A DNA stretch of 9,692 bases from Actinomycetota bacterium. Lineage in GTDB: Bacteria; Actinomycetota; Actinomycetes; Propionibacteriales; Nocardioidaceae. The position numbers were made by a program, and so were the translations under genes. Under the pieces are notes generated by a model. The model saw only the letters and a program-made list of their open reading frames with translations. It did not search any database and was not told where the DNA came from. Position 1 is the stretch's first letter. Each line of letters starts with the position of its first letter. The stretch lies in the NCBI GenBank assembly GCA_009702305.1, contig WLIH01000050.1:1-9692 (forward strand), given 5' to 3'. This document shows, piece after piece, positions 1 through 6,480 of the stretch.

Positions 1-30
1 AGTGCCGCCGAGCGCTAGCGAGGTGGTGTA

Positions 31-65
31 TCGAGACCTCCGCAGCCGGGGTCGCCAGGTCTCGA
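31..65. repeat. Imperfect inverted repeat beyond the 3' end of the protease gene
   Basis: TCGAGACCT at 31-39 is perfectly complementary to AGGTCTCGA at 57-65, with a 17-nt GC-rich loop. The arms can be extended outward by three more bases (GTG/CAC) if a two-base TA bulge at 29-30 is allowed. A separate small palindrome, CGCTAGCG, lies at 13-20. On the minus strand the hairpin begins about 20 nt after the stop codon of the metalloprotease gene, so it could act as a transcript end or mRNA-stabilising stem. No U-rich tail follows, so it is not a classical intrinsic terminator. The motif style (AGCGCTAGCGAGGT followed by TCGAGAC) resembles dispersed intergenic palindromes of high-GC actinobacteria. 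That resemblance is from memory, and the element may continue left of the window. Confidence 0.55.
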
Positions 66-85
66 CACGGCGCTGACGAGCGACC

Positions 86-2137
86 TCAGCGGGCCTGGAC
101 TACGGCTGAGAAGTCGCTCAGGTCGCTGTCGCCGACCTCGTTGTAGGCCAGCACCTGGAAGGCCCAGAAGCCGGTGCCGAGCTTGATCGAGACGGCGGTC
201 ACCGTGGCGTCGACCTCGAAGGTCTTCGTCTTGACGATCTGGTTGCGGCCGTTCACCTTGTGGGCGTAGACGGTGTAGCCGAGGATCCGCGAGCCGCCGT
301 CGAAGGGTGCGGCCCAGCTGATCGATGCGGTCCGCGCGCCGCCGCGCGGTCCGGCCTTGGCCTTGCCGATCAGCGGTGCGTCGGGTGCCGTGACGGTCGG
401 GTCCGGCTCCTCCGGGTTGGTGGTGACCGTGACGCTCGCGCCCGGTCCCGGGCCGGCGCTGTTGGCGGCCGCCACCGACAACGTGTACGCCGTCGACGGG
501 TTCAGGCCGGTGAACGTGTACGAGCGCGCGGTCGGTGCCAGGACGACGCTCGACCCGCCGCCGGTCCGCGAGAGGCGGTACTCCGTCACCGGGCTGCCGC
601 CGTCGCTGGCCGGGGCCGACCAGGTCAGCGTGACCGAGACGGGGCTGAGGCCGGATGTGGCGAGACCGGTCGGTGCGCCGGGCGCGGTGCCGGTGCTGGT
701 GCCGCAACCGGCCGCGGACAGCGAGTACTGACCGAGGCTGCCGTAGTCGCTGTAGCCGGTGGTCAGCGGGTTGCCGCTGCCGACGCCGTCGACGGCGGCG
801 TAGATCGGGGCGCCGGTGGCGGCGTACGTGAGCGAGGCGTCGAGGCCCGACGCGACGTCGTTGTTGACCTTGGCCGAGGCCGGGTCGGCGGTCGCGAGCA
901 CCTTGCCGGTGGCGTCGAGCACCGTCAGTTTGATGTCGAGGTTCGGGCTGACCGGCGCGGGCGTGGCCTTGAGCACGACGTCACCGGTGCAGGAGCCGAG
1001 GGAGTAGACGTCGACATCGGACGGGGTGCTGATCACGTTGGGCGTCGACGCGATCGGCAGGGTCGTGGCTGCAGCCGCGACCGTGTTGCCGACGTCGTCG
1101 GTGCGCATCGGAGCGCCGGTGGCGATCACGTCGAGGTCGGCCTGCTTGTTGTTGGCGTTCTTGTACTCGCCCTTGTCCCACTGGCTCAGGGGCAGGTTGG
1201 CCGAGCCCATCAGCGGACCCCAGAGGCCCTGGCCCTCGTAGTAGTCGACGCCGTTGACGACCCCGTCGTGGAGCAGACCGAAGTTGTGGCCGACCTCGTG
1301 CGAGATCGTCTCGGCGACTGTCTTGGCGTCGTTGTAGTAGCCCGAGAACGTCCAGGCGGGCTGGTAGGCCATGTGATCGCCGGCTTCGGTGAAGACGTCG
1401 GTGTAGGCGATGCCCAGGCACGACGGGTCACCGCAGATCTGCTGGTGCGCGCTCTTGTTGTTGGTGACCACAGCGACGGTGCCGAAGACCTGATCGCCCG
1501 ACCCGGAGCGGTCGATCGCGGCGGCGGCCGGCGCCTGAGTGGTCACGTCGACGTCGAAGGGTGCGTAGTCCTCCGTCACCCGCTGCCAGATCTCCTGCAT
1601 CGCCGCGTGCTCGGCCTCGCTGAAGGTCGACGTGTTGGCGTCGAGGGAGTAGCCCTCCACCGACTTGGTCACCAGGCCGTCGCTGAGCCACTGGGAGTCG
1701 TTGGCGACGGTGTAGCCGTCGAAGTCGAGGTAGATCGTGCGGTTCGATCCGGGCTTGCTGTGCAGCTGGAAGGTCTGCGAGCTCGGGTACGGCGCCGCCT
1801 TGCTCGCCGCGGCGCGGGCCGCGCTGCGCCGTTCGGAGGCGGACGGTGCGGCGTAGTCACGCTCGCGGAAGAAGAGCTTGCCGCTCGTCCCGATCCAGGC
1901 GGTGCTGTCGGTGCGCAGGACGTCGGCCAGCTGCGCGGCCGAGAGGCCGTTGAGGCGGGCGACCGCGGCCAGGTCGCTCCCGATGGCGACCAGTGCCGCC
2001 GCGCCCTGAGCCGGACGGGCCAGCGACGGCTCCGTCGGCGCGGCGTCGGCGGTGGGGACGATGGCGAGGGAGAGCCCGGTCGCGGCGAGGCCGAGAGAGA
2101 GGGCGGCACGCATCACGCGGGCGAGTGAGGACGACAT
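86..2137 (-). CDS. Secreted reprolysin-like zinc metalloprotease (metzincin) with two C-terminal FN3 domains
   Basis: A 683-aa extracellular protease. Residues 1-32 form a signal peptide (Arg at positions 7 and 10, a hydrophobic core, and an AxA-type end at TADAA). Residues 33 to about 125 look like a propeptide. The catalytic domain spans about 130-340. It carries the extended metzincin zinc site HEVGHNFGLLHD at 280-291 (ligands H280, H284 and H290, catalytic base E281) and a plausible Met-turn methionine at M310 (GPLMGS). The HExxHxxGxxHD form is that of the adamalysin/reprolysin type. Residues 344-478 look like a beta-sandwich resembling a pre-peptidase C-terminal domain, with C383 and C478 able to pair. 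C235 and C240 may form another disulfide. Two fibronectin type III domains follow, at about 486-574 and 585-683; in bacterial enzymes they often position the enzyme on polymers or surfaces. The ATG at 2137 is supported by AAGGAG at 2147-2142, four bases upstream. The substrate cannot be read from sequence. It is transcribed in the same direction as the membrane-protein gene 64 bp upstream. Confidence 0.9.
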   Translation of the reverse strand: MSSSLARVMRAALSLGLAATGLSLAIVPTADAAPTEPSLARPAQGAAALVAIGSDLAAVARLNGLSAAQLADVLRTDSTAWIGTSGKLFFRERDYAAPSASERRSAARAAASKAAPYPSSQTFQLHSKPGSNRTIYLDFDGYTVANDSQWLSDGLVTKSVEGYSLDANTSTFSEAEHAAMQEIWQRVTEDYAPFDVDVTTQAPAAAAIDRSGSGDQVFGTVAVVTNNKSAHQQICGDPSCLGIAYTDVFTEAGDHMAYQPAWTFSGYYNDAKTVAETISHEVGHNFGLLHDGVVNGVDYYEGQGLWGPLMGSANLPLSQWDKGEYKNANNKQADLDVIATGAPMRTDDVGNTVAAAATTLPIASTPNVISTPSDVDVYSLGSCTGDVVLKATPAPVSPNLDIKLTVLDATGKVLATADPASAKVNNDVASGLDASLTYAATGAPIYAAVDGVGSGNPLTTGYSDYGSLGQYSLSAAGCGTSTGTAPGAPTGLATSGLSPVSVTLTWSAPASDGGSPVTEYRLSRTGGGSSVVLAPTARSYTFTGLNPSTAYTLSVAAANSAGPGPGASVTVTTNPEEPDPTVTAPDAPLIGKAKAGPRGGARTASISWAAPFDGGSRILGYTVYAHKVNGRNQIVKTKTFEVDATVTAVSIKLGTGFWAFQVLAYNEVGDSDLSDFSAVVQAR

Positions 2138-2201
2138 GGGACTCCTTCGAGGTGGGTCCGCAACGCTAGCCGCCGAAGGGCCGCTTCGTGTGTCGAACGT
2201 C

Positions 2202-2915
2202 TCAGCCCGCGTCGAGTGGTCCAGATGACGCGGCGCGCGCCACGGCCACGCACCACTGACCGGCGGCGGCCTCCACCTCCGCGCCGGAGGTGGACCGGGG
2301 CCGGGTCAGGGCGCAGCTGAGCCAGGCATCGCCGAAGAGGCCCTGGAAGACCACCCGCTTGACCGGACCGGTGCGGCACAGCACGCCGGTCGAGACCGAG
2401 CCGAAGGCGGGTGCGTCGCGGATCGTCCGGCACCCGCGAGGTGCCGCGGCTGCGTCGGCGAGCTCGCGCGCCCGCTCGGGGGTCACCGGCGGGGCGAAGA
2501 CCCAGCCGCGCGCGATGCTGTGTGCTGTGCCGCGCCAGGTGCAGGCGTACTCGTGCGCCACGTCGGTGACACCGGGAGCGACCTCCGCCCGGTCGCCGTT
2601 CGCGTAGGACTCCGCCTCGGCGACCTCCTCGCCGAGCGCGAGCTCGGCCTGCTCCTGGCTGATCGCCGGGCAGAAGTCGGCGCGGGCCACCACGACGTCC
2701 GTGGTGTCGTACGCCGCCAGGGACGTCGTGCTGAGGCTCGGCTTGGCCGTCGGCTGCCCGGATCGCGGCGTCGTCGACTCGTCCTCGCCGGCGCGCACCA
2801 GGAGCACGGCCGCCACGACGACCAGCAGCAGCGCGGCGACGCCCGCGACCACCGCGACGGGGCGCCGGTCGCCCAGGATCGCGGCGCGACCGGGTGCGCG
2901 ACGGCGGGCAGACAT
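2202..2915 (-). CDS. Single-pass membrane-anchored protein with six extracytoplasmic cysteines, function unknown
   Basis: A 237-aa protein that I cannot assign to a characterised family. Residues 1-18 are basic (RRRAPGR, RR) and therefore cytoplasmic. Residues 19-41 form one hydrophobic helix, so the rest faces outward (N-in, C-out). A Ser/Thr/Pro-rich linker covers about 45-70, followed by a compact domain at 75-237 with six cysteines: C82, C125, C162, C180, C201 and C222. An even number in an exported domain suggests three disulfides. The pattern FCPAIS...ALG...CTW loosely resembles actinobacterial envelope lipoproteins of the DUF3558 type, but there is no lipobox. I chose the ATG at 2915 because a TANNNT -10 element ends seven bases before it, which would give a leaderless mRNA. 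A GTG at 2924, and a longer frame opening at 3020 inside ftsE, are less likely. The gene is divergent from ftsE, so co-regulation is possible but unproven. Confidence 0.78.
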   Translation of the reverse strand: MSARRRAPGRAAILGDRRPVAVVAGVAALLLVVVAAVLLVRAGEDESTTPRSGQPTAKPSLSTTSLAAYDTTDVVVARADFCPAISQEQAELALGEEVAEAESYANGDRAEVAPGVTDVAHEYACTWRGTAHSIARGWVFAPPVTPERARELADAAAAPRGCRTIRDAPAFGSVSTGVLCRTGPVKRVVFQGLFGDAWLSCALTRPRSTSGAEVEAAAGQWCVAVARAASSGPLDAG

Positions 2916-2922
2916 GGGCGTC

Positions 2923-2928
2923 ACGATA
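2923..2928 (-). promoter_or_regulatory. Predicted -10 element for the six-cysteine membrane protein
   Basis: On the minus strand TATCGT (2928 to 2923) fits the actinobacterial -10 consensus TANNNT. Seven bases separate it from the ATG at 2915, the distance expected if transcription begins at or next to the start codon. There is no Shine-Dalgarno sequence upstream, which agrees with a leaderless transcript. No convincing -35 hexamer was seen. Confidence 0.45.
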
Positions 2929-2981
2929 CGGCGGGCCACGCCCGCGGCCGTCGGGTCCCGGGCCGACCTGGGCGCCTCGAC

Positions 2982-2987
2982 TAACCT
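2982..2987 (+). promoter_or_regulatory. Predicted -10 element for ftsE, probable leaderless start
   Basis: TAACCT fits TANNNT and ends seven bases before the GTG at 2995, so the transcript would begin at or beside the start codon. Only GAG precedes the GTG, with no proper Shine-Dalgarno sequence, which agrees with leaderless translation. No good -35 was found; the 79-bp divergent region (2916-2994) is otherwise GC-rich spacer. Confidence 0.5.
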
Positions 2988-2994
2988 CGCTGAG

Positions 2995-3684
2995 GTGATC
3001 CGCTTCGAGAAGGTGAGCAAGACCTATCCCGGCACGAGTGCCCCGGCGCTCGACCAGGTCTCGGTCGACGTCGCCAAGGGCGAGTTCGTCTTCCTGGTCG
3101 GCACGTCCGGCTCGGGCAAGTCGACGGCCCTGCGCCTGGTGCTGCGGGAGATGCGGCCCACCAACGGCCGGGTCTACGTCGCCGGCAAGGAGATCAACCG
3201 GCTCGCCGGGTGGAAGGTGCCGCGACTGCGGCGCCAGATCGGCACCGTCTTCCAGGACTTCCGGCTGCTGCCGTCCAAGACCGTCGCCGAGAACGTCGCC
3301 TTCGCCCTGCAGGTGATCGGCAAGTCTCCCAAGGAGATCCGTCGGGTGGTGCCCGAGACGCTCGAGTTGGTCGGCCTCGACGGCAAGGCGGACCGGATGC
3401 CCGACGAGCTCTCCGGTGGCGAGCAGCAGCGGGTCGCGATCGCCCGCGCGTTCGTCAACCGGCCGATGATCCTGATCGCCGACGAGCCCACCGGCAACCT
3501 CGACCCCACCACCTCGGTCGAGATCATGAAGCTGCTCGACCGGATCAACCGCACCGGCACCACCGTCGTCATGGCGACTCACGACCACGGCATCGTCGAC
3601 CAGATGCGCAAGCGCGTCATCGAGCTCGAGGACGGCCGGGTGATCCGCGACCAGGAGAGCGGCGCCTACGGCTTCCAGCACTGA
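2995..3684 (+). CDS. ftsE: Cell division ATP-binding protein FtsE
   Basis: The 229-aa ATPase of the FtsEX complex, which uses ATP binding and hydrolysis at the inner face of the membrane to control peptidoglycan hydrolysis at the division site or cell wall. All ABC motifs are present: Walker [10 protein letters not shown] (36-44, K42), Q-loop Q87 in VFQDFR, signature LSGGEQQR (139-146), Walker B ILIADEPT (159-166, catalytic E164), D-loop GNLD (167-170) and switch histidine H196. The length is normal for the family. The frame is open well upstream, but the conserved protein begins at VIRFEKVSK, and the GTG at 2995 sits right behind a -10 element. It is followed after 36 bp by ftsX, its membrane partner, which makes the assignment firm. 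An upstream prfB, common in actinobacteria, is not seen here; a divergent membrane-protein gene takes that place. Confidence 0.97.
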   Translation: MIRFEKVSKTYPGTSAPALDQVSVDVAKGEFVFLVGTSGSGKSTALRLVLREMRPTNGRVYVAGKEINRLAGWKVPRLRRQIGTVFQDFRLLPSKTVAENVAFALQVIGKSPKEIRRVVPETLELVGLDGKADRMPDELSGGEQQRVAIARAFVNRPMILIADEPTGNLDPTTSVEIMKLLDRINRTGTTVVMATHDHGIVDQMRKRVIELEDGRVIRDQESGAYGFQH

Positions 3685-3720
3685 TCCCCGCACCGCCCAC
3701 CTCAGAGAGTCATCTCCCTC

Positions 3721-4626
3721 ATGCGCTACGTCTTCTCGAACCTCGGCCAGGGCCTGCGCCGCAACCTGTCCATGCACCTCGCCGTGATCCTCACCCTCTT
3801 CGTGTCGCTGACCCTGGTCGGTGCCGGCGTGCTGGTGAAGCAGCAGGCCGACAAGGCCGCCGACCAGTGGGGCAACGAGCTGCAGATCACGGCGTACCTC
3901 TGCCGTGACGACGACCCGAGCAGCAACTGCCTCGGCGCGGTCAACCCCGCCGAGAAGAAGGCGCTCACCAAGGTCGTCGAGCAGAACCCCGAGGTGGAGT
4001 CCTACTACTTCGAGTCGCAGGCGACGGCGTACGACAAGGCTCAGGAGCTCTTCGACCCCAAGCTCTTCGACGGCGACACCCCGGTGCTGCGACCCGGCGA
4101 CTTCCGCGAGTCGTTGTGGATCACGCTCAAGGACCCCGACGAGTACCAGGGGATCAGCAGTGCGGTCGTCGGTCTCGACGGGGTGGCGAGCCTGGAGGAC
4201 CAGCGCAACATCGTCCAGCCCATCCTGCGCAGCATGCGGGTGATGCAGATCGCCTCGCTCGGCACGGCGGCCTTCCTGGTGCTCGCGGCGCTGCTGCTGG
4301 TGGCCAACACGATCCGGCTCGCGGCGTTCGCCCGCCGCAAGGAGATCGCGATCATGAGACTGGTCGGCGCCTCGACGCTGTACATCGCCCTGCCCTTCCT
4401 GCTGGAGGCGCTCTTCACCGCGATGATGGGTGTGCTGCTGGCCGGAGGAGCGCTCGCCGCAGGCATGTGGTTCGGCGTGCACCAGCGTCTGGAGGACTTC
4501 CTCGGCTTCATCCCGTGGATCGGACTCGACGACTTCGTGTACGCCGCCGTCGTCGTCGGTGTCCTCGGGCCGGTGCTCACGCTGGTCCCGACACTCCTGC
4601 TGACGCGCAAATACCTCAAAGTCTGA
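3721..4626 (+). CDS. ftsX: Cell division membrane protein FtsX
   Basis: The 301-aa permease-like partner of FtsE. It moves no known substrate; it transmits ATPase-driven shape changes to an extracytoplasmic cell-wall hydrolase. The topology fits the family: a short basic N-terminus (GLRRN), TM1 at about 19-40, a large outer domain at about 41-170, then TM2 (175-197), TM3 (220-245) and TM4 (270-293), ending in a basic tail (RKYLKV). The cytoplasmic loop after TM2 carries ARRKEIAIMRLVGAS (203-217), the conserved FtsX signature near the FtsE contact. The outer domain contains C61 and C70, nine residues apart and the only cysteines in it, so a small disulfide-closed loop is plausible. The ATG at 3721 has no strong ribosome-binding site, so translation may depend on coupling with ftsE. 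Confidence 0.96.
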   Translation: MRYVFSNLGQGLRRNLSMHLAVILTLFVSLTLVGAGVLVKQQADKAADQWGNELQITAYLCRDDDPSSNCLGAVNPAEKKALTKVVEQNPEVESYYFESQATAYDKAQELFDPKLFDGDTPVLRPGDFRESLWITLKDPDEYQGISSAVVGLDGVASLEDQRNIVQPILRSMRVMQIASLGTAAFLVLAALLLVANTIRLAAFARRKEIAIMRLVGASTLYIALPFLLEALFTAMMGVLLAGGALAAGMWFGVHQRLEDFLGFIPWIGLDDFVYAAVVVGVLGPVLTLVPTLLLTRKYLKV

Positions 4627-4648
4627 CCTCGAGCGCTTACCGTCGAGG
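4627..4648 (+). repeat. Short inverted repeat between ftsX and the M23 peptidase gene
   Basis: CCTCGA at 4627-4632, directly after the ftsX stop, is perfectly complementary to TCGAGG at 4643-4648, with a 10-nt loop. No run of T follows, so it is not a standard terminator. It could attenuate transcription or protect an mRNA end within the operon. A TANNNT hexamer (TACCGT, 4638-4643) lies in the loop and arm and might be a weak internal promoter, but it has no -35 partner that I could see. Confidence 0.35.
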
Positions 4649-4681
4649 CGTTCACTTCCCCGAACGCTGAAGGCAGACCAG

Positions 4682-5935
4682 GTGCGCTACTTCCCCAGCG
4701 CCCCCGGCCGGCGCATGGTGGCGGTCCTTGCGACCGGTCTCCTGGCGCTCGGTGCGGTGGCCGGACCTCTCGCGAACGCCGACGACGACCTCTCGGACAA
4801 GAAGAAGCACGTCGAGCAGCGCATCGACGACGCGCAGAGCGACCTCGGCGAGGCGAGCAACGCCCTGCGCAAGGCGCAGAACGCCCTCGACGACGCGGCC
4901 GACCGGCTGGAGGTGGCCAAGGCCGAGCTGAGCGCCGTGCGCGACAAGCTCGCCGACGCCCGGATCGAGGACGCCCGCCTGGCCGACCGCCTCGCCGAGG
5001 CCGAGACGCGCCTGGTCACCGCCCGCGCCGAGCTCGTCGACGGGCGGCAGGCGCTCGCCGCCCAGCGGGTCCAGGTGCGCAGCACCGTCACCTCGCTCTA
5101 CGAGCAGGGCGACCCGCAGCTGCTGGCCTTCGCTTCCCTGATGAACGCCGACTCCCCGGCCGACCTGACCCGCCGCCAGGAGCTCAACGGCACCATCGTG
5201 GGTCGCGAGACCCAGGTCTACGACGACCTCGACGAGGCCGAGCAGGCGCTCGCGCTCCGTGCGGCCGAGGTCGAGGCCGCCAAGGTCAGCGTCGCCGCCG
5301 AGCGCGAGGCGGCCGCCGAACGGCTCGCCGAGCTGAAGCGGCTGACCCAGCAGGCCGTCGCCGGCCGGGAGACCGTCCGCGGCCTGTACGCCGAGCGCCT
5401 CGACGCCCGGCGCGACGCGATGGCCGCCAAGGCCAAGGACCGTGCCCTGCTGGCCAAGCTGCGCCGCCAGGAGGCGAGGATCCGAGCCCAGATCCTCGCC
5501 GCGTCACGCCGTGCCGGCGAGGGCGTCAGCGCGAGCGCCGACGGCTACCTGCTGCCTCCCGTGACGGGTCCGATCACCTCGCCGTACGGCTATCGGATCC
5601 ACCCGATCTACGGCTACTACGGCTTGCACGACGGCACCGACTTCGGTGTCTCCTGCGGGGAGGGGATGCGAGCCGCAGGCACCGGCACGGTGATCTCGGA
5701 GTCGTACTCCTCGGTCTACGGCAACCGCCTCTACCTGAGCCTCGGCCAGGTCAACGGCAAGAACCTCACCGTCGTCTACAACCACGCCAGCTCCTACGTC
5801 CTCGACGTCGGCGACCGCGTGCAGCGCGGCGACATCGTCGGGTACGTCGGCAACACTGGCTGGTCCACCGGCTGCCACCTGCACTTCACCGTGCTGGTCG
5901 ACGGCACGGCCGTCGATCCCGAGAACTGGCTCTGA
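4682..5935 (+). CDS. Coiled-coil M23 (LytM-type) peptidoglycan endopeptidase, probable FtsEX-controlled hydrolase
   Basis: A 417-aa exported protein predicted to cut peptide cross-links in peptidoglycan. Residues 1-33 form a signal peptide (basic GRR, then a hydrophobic stretch ending near PLANA). Residues 36-275 are two long Ala/Glu/Arg-rich helices split at about 140-172 by a non-coil segment (LYEQGDPQLLAFASLMNADS), the helical-hairpin layout of FtsX-bound hydrolases such as EnvC, CwlO and PcsB. The M23 domain (about 288-417) keeps the zinc ligands H316 and D320 (HDGTD) and H401, plus catalytic H368 (YNH) and H399 (HLHF). It is therefore likely to be an enzyme, unlike E. coli EnvC, which has lost these residues and only activates amidases. 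The GTG at 4682 has GAAGG eight bases upstream (4669-4673). It follows ftsX by 55 bp and precedes smpB by 37 bp. The FtsX partnership is inferred from context and architecture. Confidence 0.92.
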   Translation: MRYFPSAPGRRMVAVLATGLLALGAVAGPLANADDDLSDKKKHVEQRIDDAQSDLGEASNALRKAQNALDDAADRLEVAKAELSAVRDKLADARIEDARLADRLAEAETRLVTARAELVDGRQALAAQRVQVRSTVTSLYEQGDPQLLAFASLMNADSPADLTRRQELNGTIVGRETQVYDDLDEAEQALALRAAEVEAAKVSVAAEREAAAERLAELKRLTQQAVAGRETVRGLYAERLDARRDAMAAKAKDRALLAKLRRQEARIRAQILAASRRAGEGVSASADGYLLPPVTGPITSPYGYRIHPIYGYYGLHDGTDFGVSCGEGMRAAGTGTVISESYSSVYGNRLYLSLGQVNGKNLTVVYNHASSYVLDVGDRVQRGDIVGYVGNTGWSTGCHLHFTVLVDGTAVDPENWL

Positions 5936-5961
5936 CCGATTCCCCGTTGACCGCGCCTGAG

Positions 5962-5970
5962 AGACTGGTG
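5962..5970 (+). promoter_or_regulatory. Possible smpB promoter segment sharing a 9-mer with the ssrA promoter
   Basis: AGACTGGTG at 5962-5970 recurs exactly at 9575-9583, where it covers most of the predicted ssrA -10 (TAGACT). Here the corresponding hexamer is GAGACT (5961-5966), six bases before the smpB ATG, which fits a leaderless start but deviates at the first -10 base. A TTGACC at 5947-5952 looks like a -35 but is only eight bases from this hexamer, too close to pair with it. The same bases could instead act as a poor ribosome-binding region (GGTGGG). Confidence 0.25.
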
Positions 5971-5972
5971 GG

Positions 5973-6452
5973 ATGGCGAAGGAGACGGGGCGCAAGCTCG
6001 TAGCGCAGAACAAGAAGGCGCGCCACGACTACCTCATCGAGGACACCTACGAGGCCGGGCTGGTGCTGATGGGCACCGAGGTCAAGTCGTTGCGCCAGGG
6101 GCGCGCGTCGCTGGTCGACGGCTTCGTCGACATCGACGGGCACGAGGCGTGGCTGCACGGCGTGCACATCCCGGAGTACGCCCAGGGCACCTGGACCAAC
6201 CACTCCGCCCGACGTAAGCGCAAGCTGCTGCTCAACCGCATCGAGATCGACAAGATCGAGCGCCGGGTCAACGAGAAGGGCCTGACCGTGGTGCCGCTCT
6301 CGCTGTACTTCGTCGACGGTCGCGCCAAGGTCGAGATCGCGCTCGCGAAGGGCAAGAAGTCCTGGGACAAGCGCCAGGCGCTCGCCGAGCGGCAGGCCGA
6401 CCGCGAGACCGAGCAGGCCGTCGGTCGTCGCCTCAAAGGGATGGGTGACTGA
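5973..6452 (+). CDS. smpB: SsrA-binding protein SmpB
   Basis: A 159-aa protein that binds the tRNA-like part of tmRNA and brings it to ribosomes stalled on mRNAs lacking a stop codon, starting trans-translation in the cytoplasm. The sequence is full length and typical: [18 protein letters not shown] at the start of the beta-barrel, [14 protein letters not shown] (34-47), the HIPEYAQG loop (65-72), and a basic C-terminal tail [18 protein letters not shown] (128-145), which enters the decoding centre and mRNA channel as a helix. The ATG at 5973 gives the conserved MAKETGRK start. It is 37 bp after the M23 gene and may be the last gene of the ftsE operon, with a possible promoter of its own. Its RNA partner begins 3.1 kb downstream rather than next door. 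Confidence 0.97.
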   Translation: MAKETGRKLVAQNKKARHDYLIEDTYEAGLVLMGTEVKSLRQGRASLVDGFVDIDGHEAWLHGVHIPEYAQGTWTNHSARRKRKLLLNRIEIDKIERRVNEKGLTVVPLSLYFVDGRAKVEIALAKGKKSWDKRQALAERQADRETEQAVGRRLKGMGD

Positions 6453-6474
6453 TACCTAGAACGCGTTCTAGGAT
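6445..6474 (+). promoter_or_regulatory. Predicted promoter of the hydrolase-monooxygenase-isomerase operon
   Basis: GTGACT (6445-6450, four of six matches to TTGACA) and TAGGAT (6469-6474, fits TANNNT) are separated by 18 bp. The -10 ends six bases before the GTG at 6481, so transcription would start on the first base of the start codon. There is no Shine-Dalgarno sequence, in agreement with a leaderless mRNA. The -35 lies inside the last codons of smpB, and an 18-bp palindrome fills most of the spacer and overlaps the -10. Confidence 0.55.
6455..6472. promoter_or_regulatory. Perfect 18-bp palindromic operator, KstR-like
   Basis: CCTAGAACGCGTTCTAGG reads identically on both strands. Its central 14 bases, TAGAACGCGTTCTA, match the published KstR box TNNAACNNGTTNNA at all fixed positions. 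KstR is the TetR-family repressor of cholesterol catabolism in mycobacteria and relatives. The site sits between the -35 and -10 of the predicted operon promoter, where a bound dimer would block RNA polymerase. It is not the actinobacterial LexA box, which has four bases, not two, between AAC and GTT. The palindrome is directly observed. The identity of the regulator is inferred, since other TetR-family proteins may bind similar sites. Confidence 0.7.
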
Positions 6475-6480
6475 CCGCCC

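Noticed and set aside
260..2128. Long plus-strand open frame opposite the metalloprotease gene
   Set aside because: Arg/Gly/Val-rich with no recognisable motif, while the minus strand encodes a clear signal peptide, zinc site and FN3 domains.
2174..2188. Hairpin CGAAG/CTTCG as terminator of the six-cysteine gene
   Set aside because: Only a 5-bp stem with a 5-nt loop and no U-tract; too weak to separate from chance in GC-rich DNA.
2113..4482. Very long open frame on the minus strand across ftsE and ftsX
   Set aside because: It lies opposite ftsE and ftsX, has low-complexity Arg/Gly/Asp/Val-rich composition and no domain. Long antisense frames are expected at this GC content.
5947..5952. TTGACC as -35 of an smpB promoter
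   Set aside because: The only -10-like hexamer is eight bases away, and at 17-18 bp spacing the sequence is GGGATG, which is not a -10.
6455..6472. LexA (SOS) box
   Set aside because: The actinobacterial LexA site has four bases between GAAC and GTTC; here only two separate AAC and GTT.
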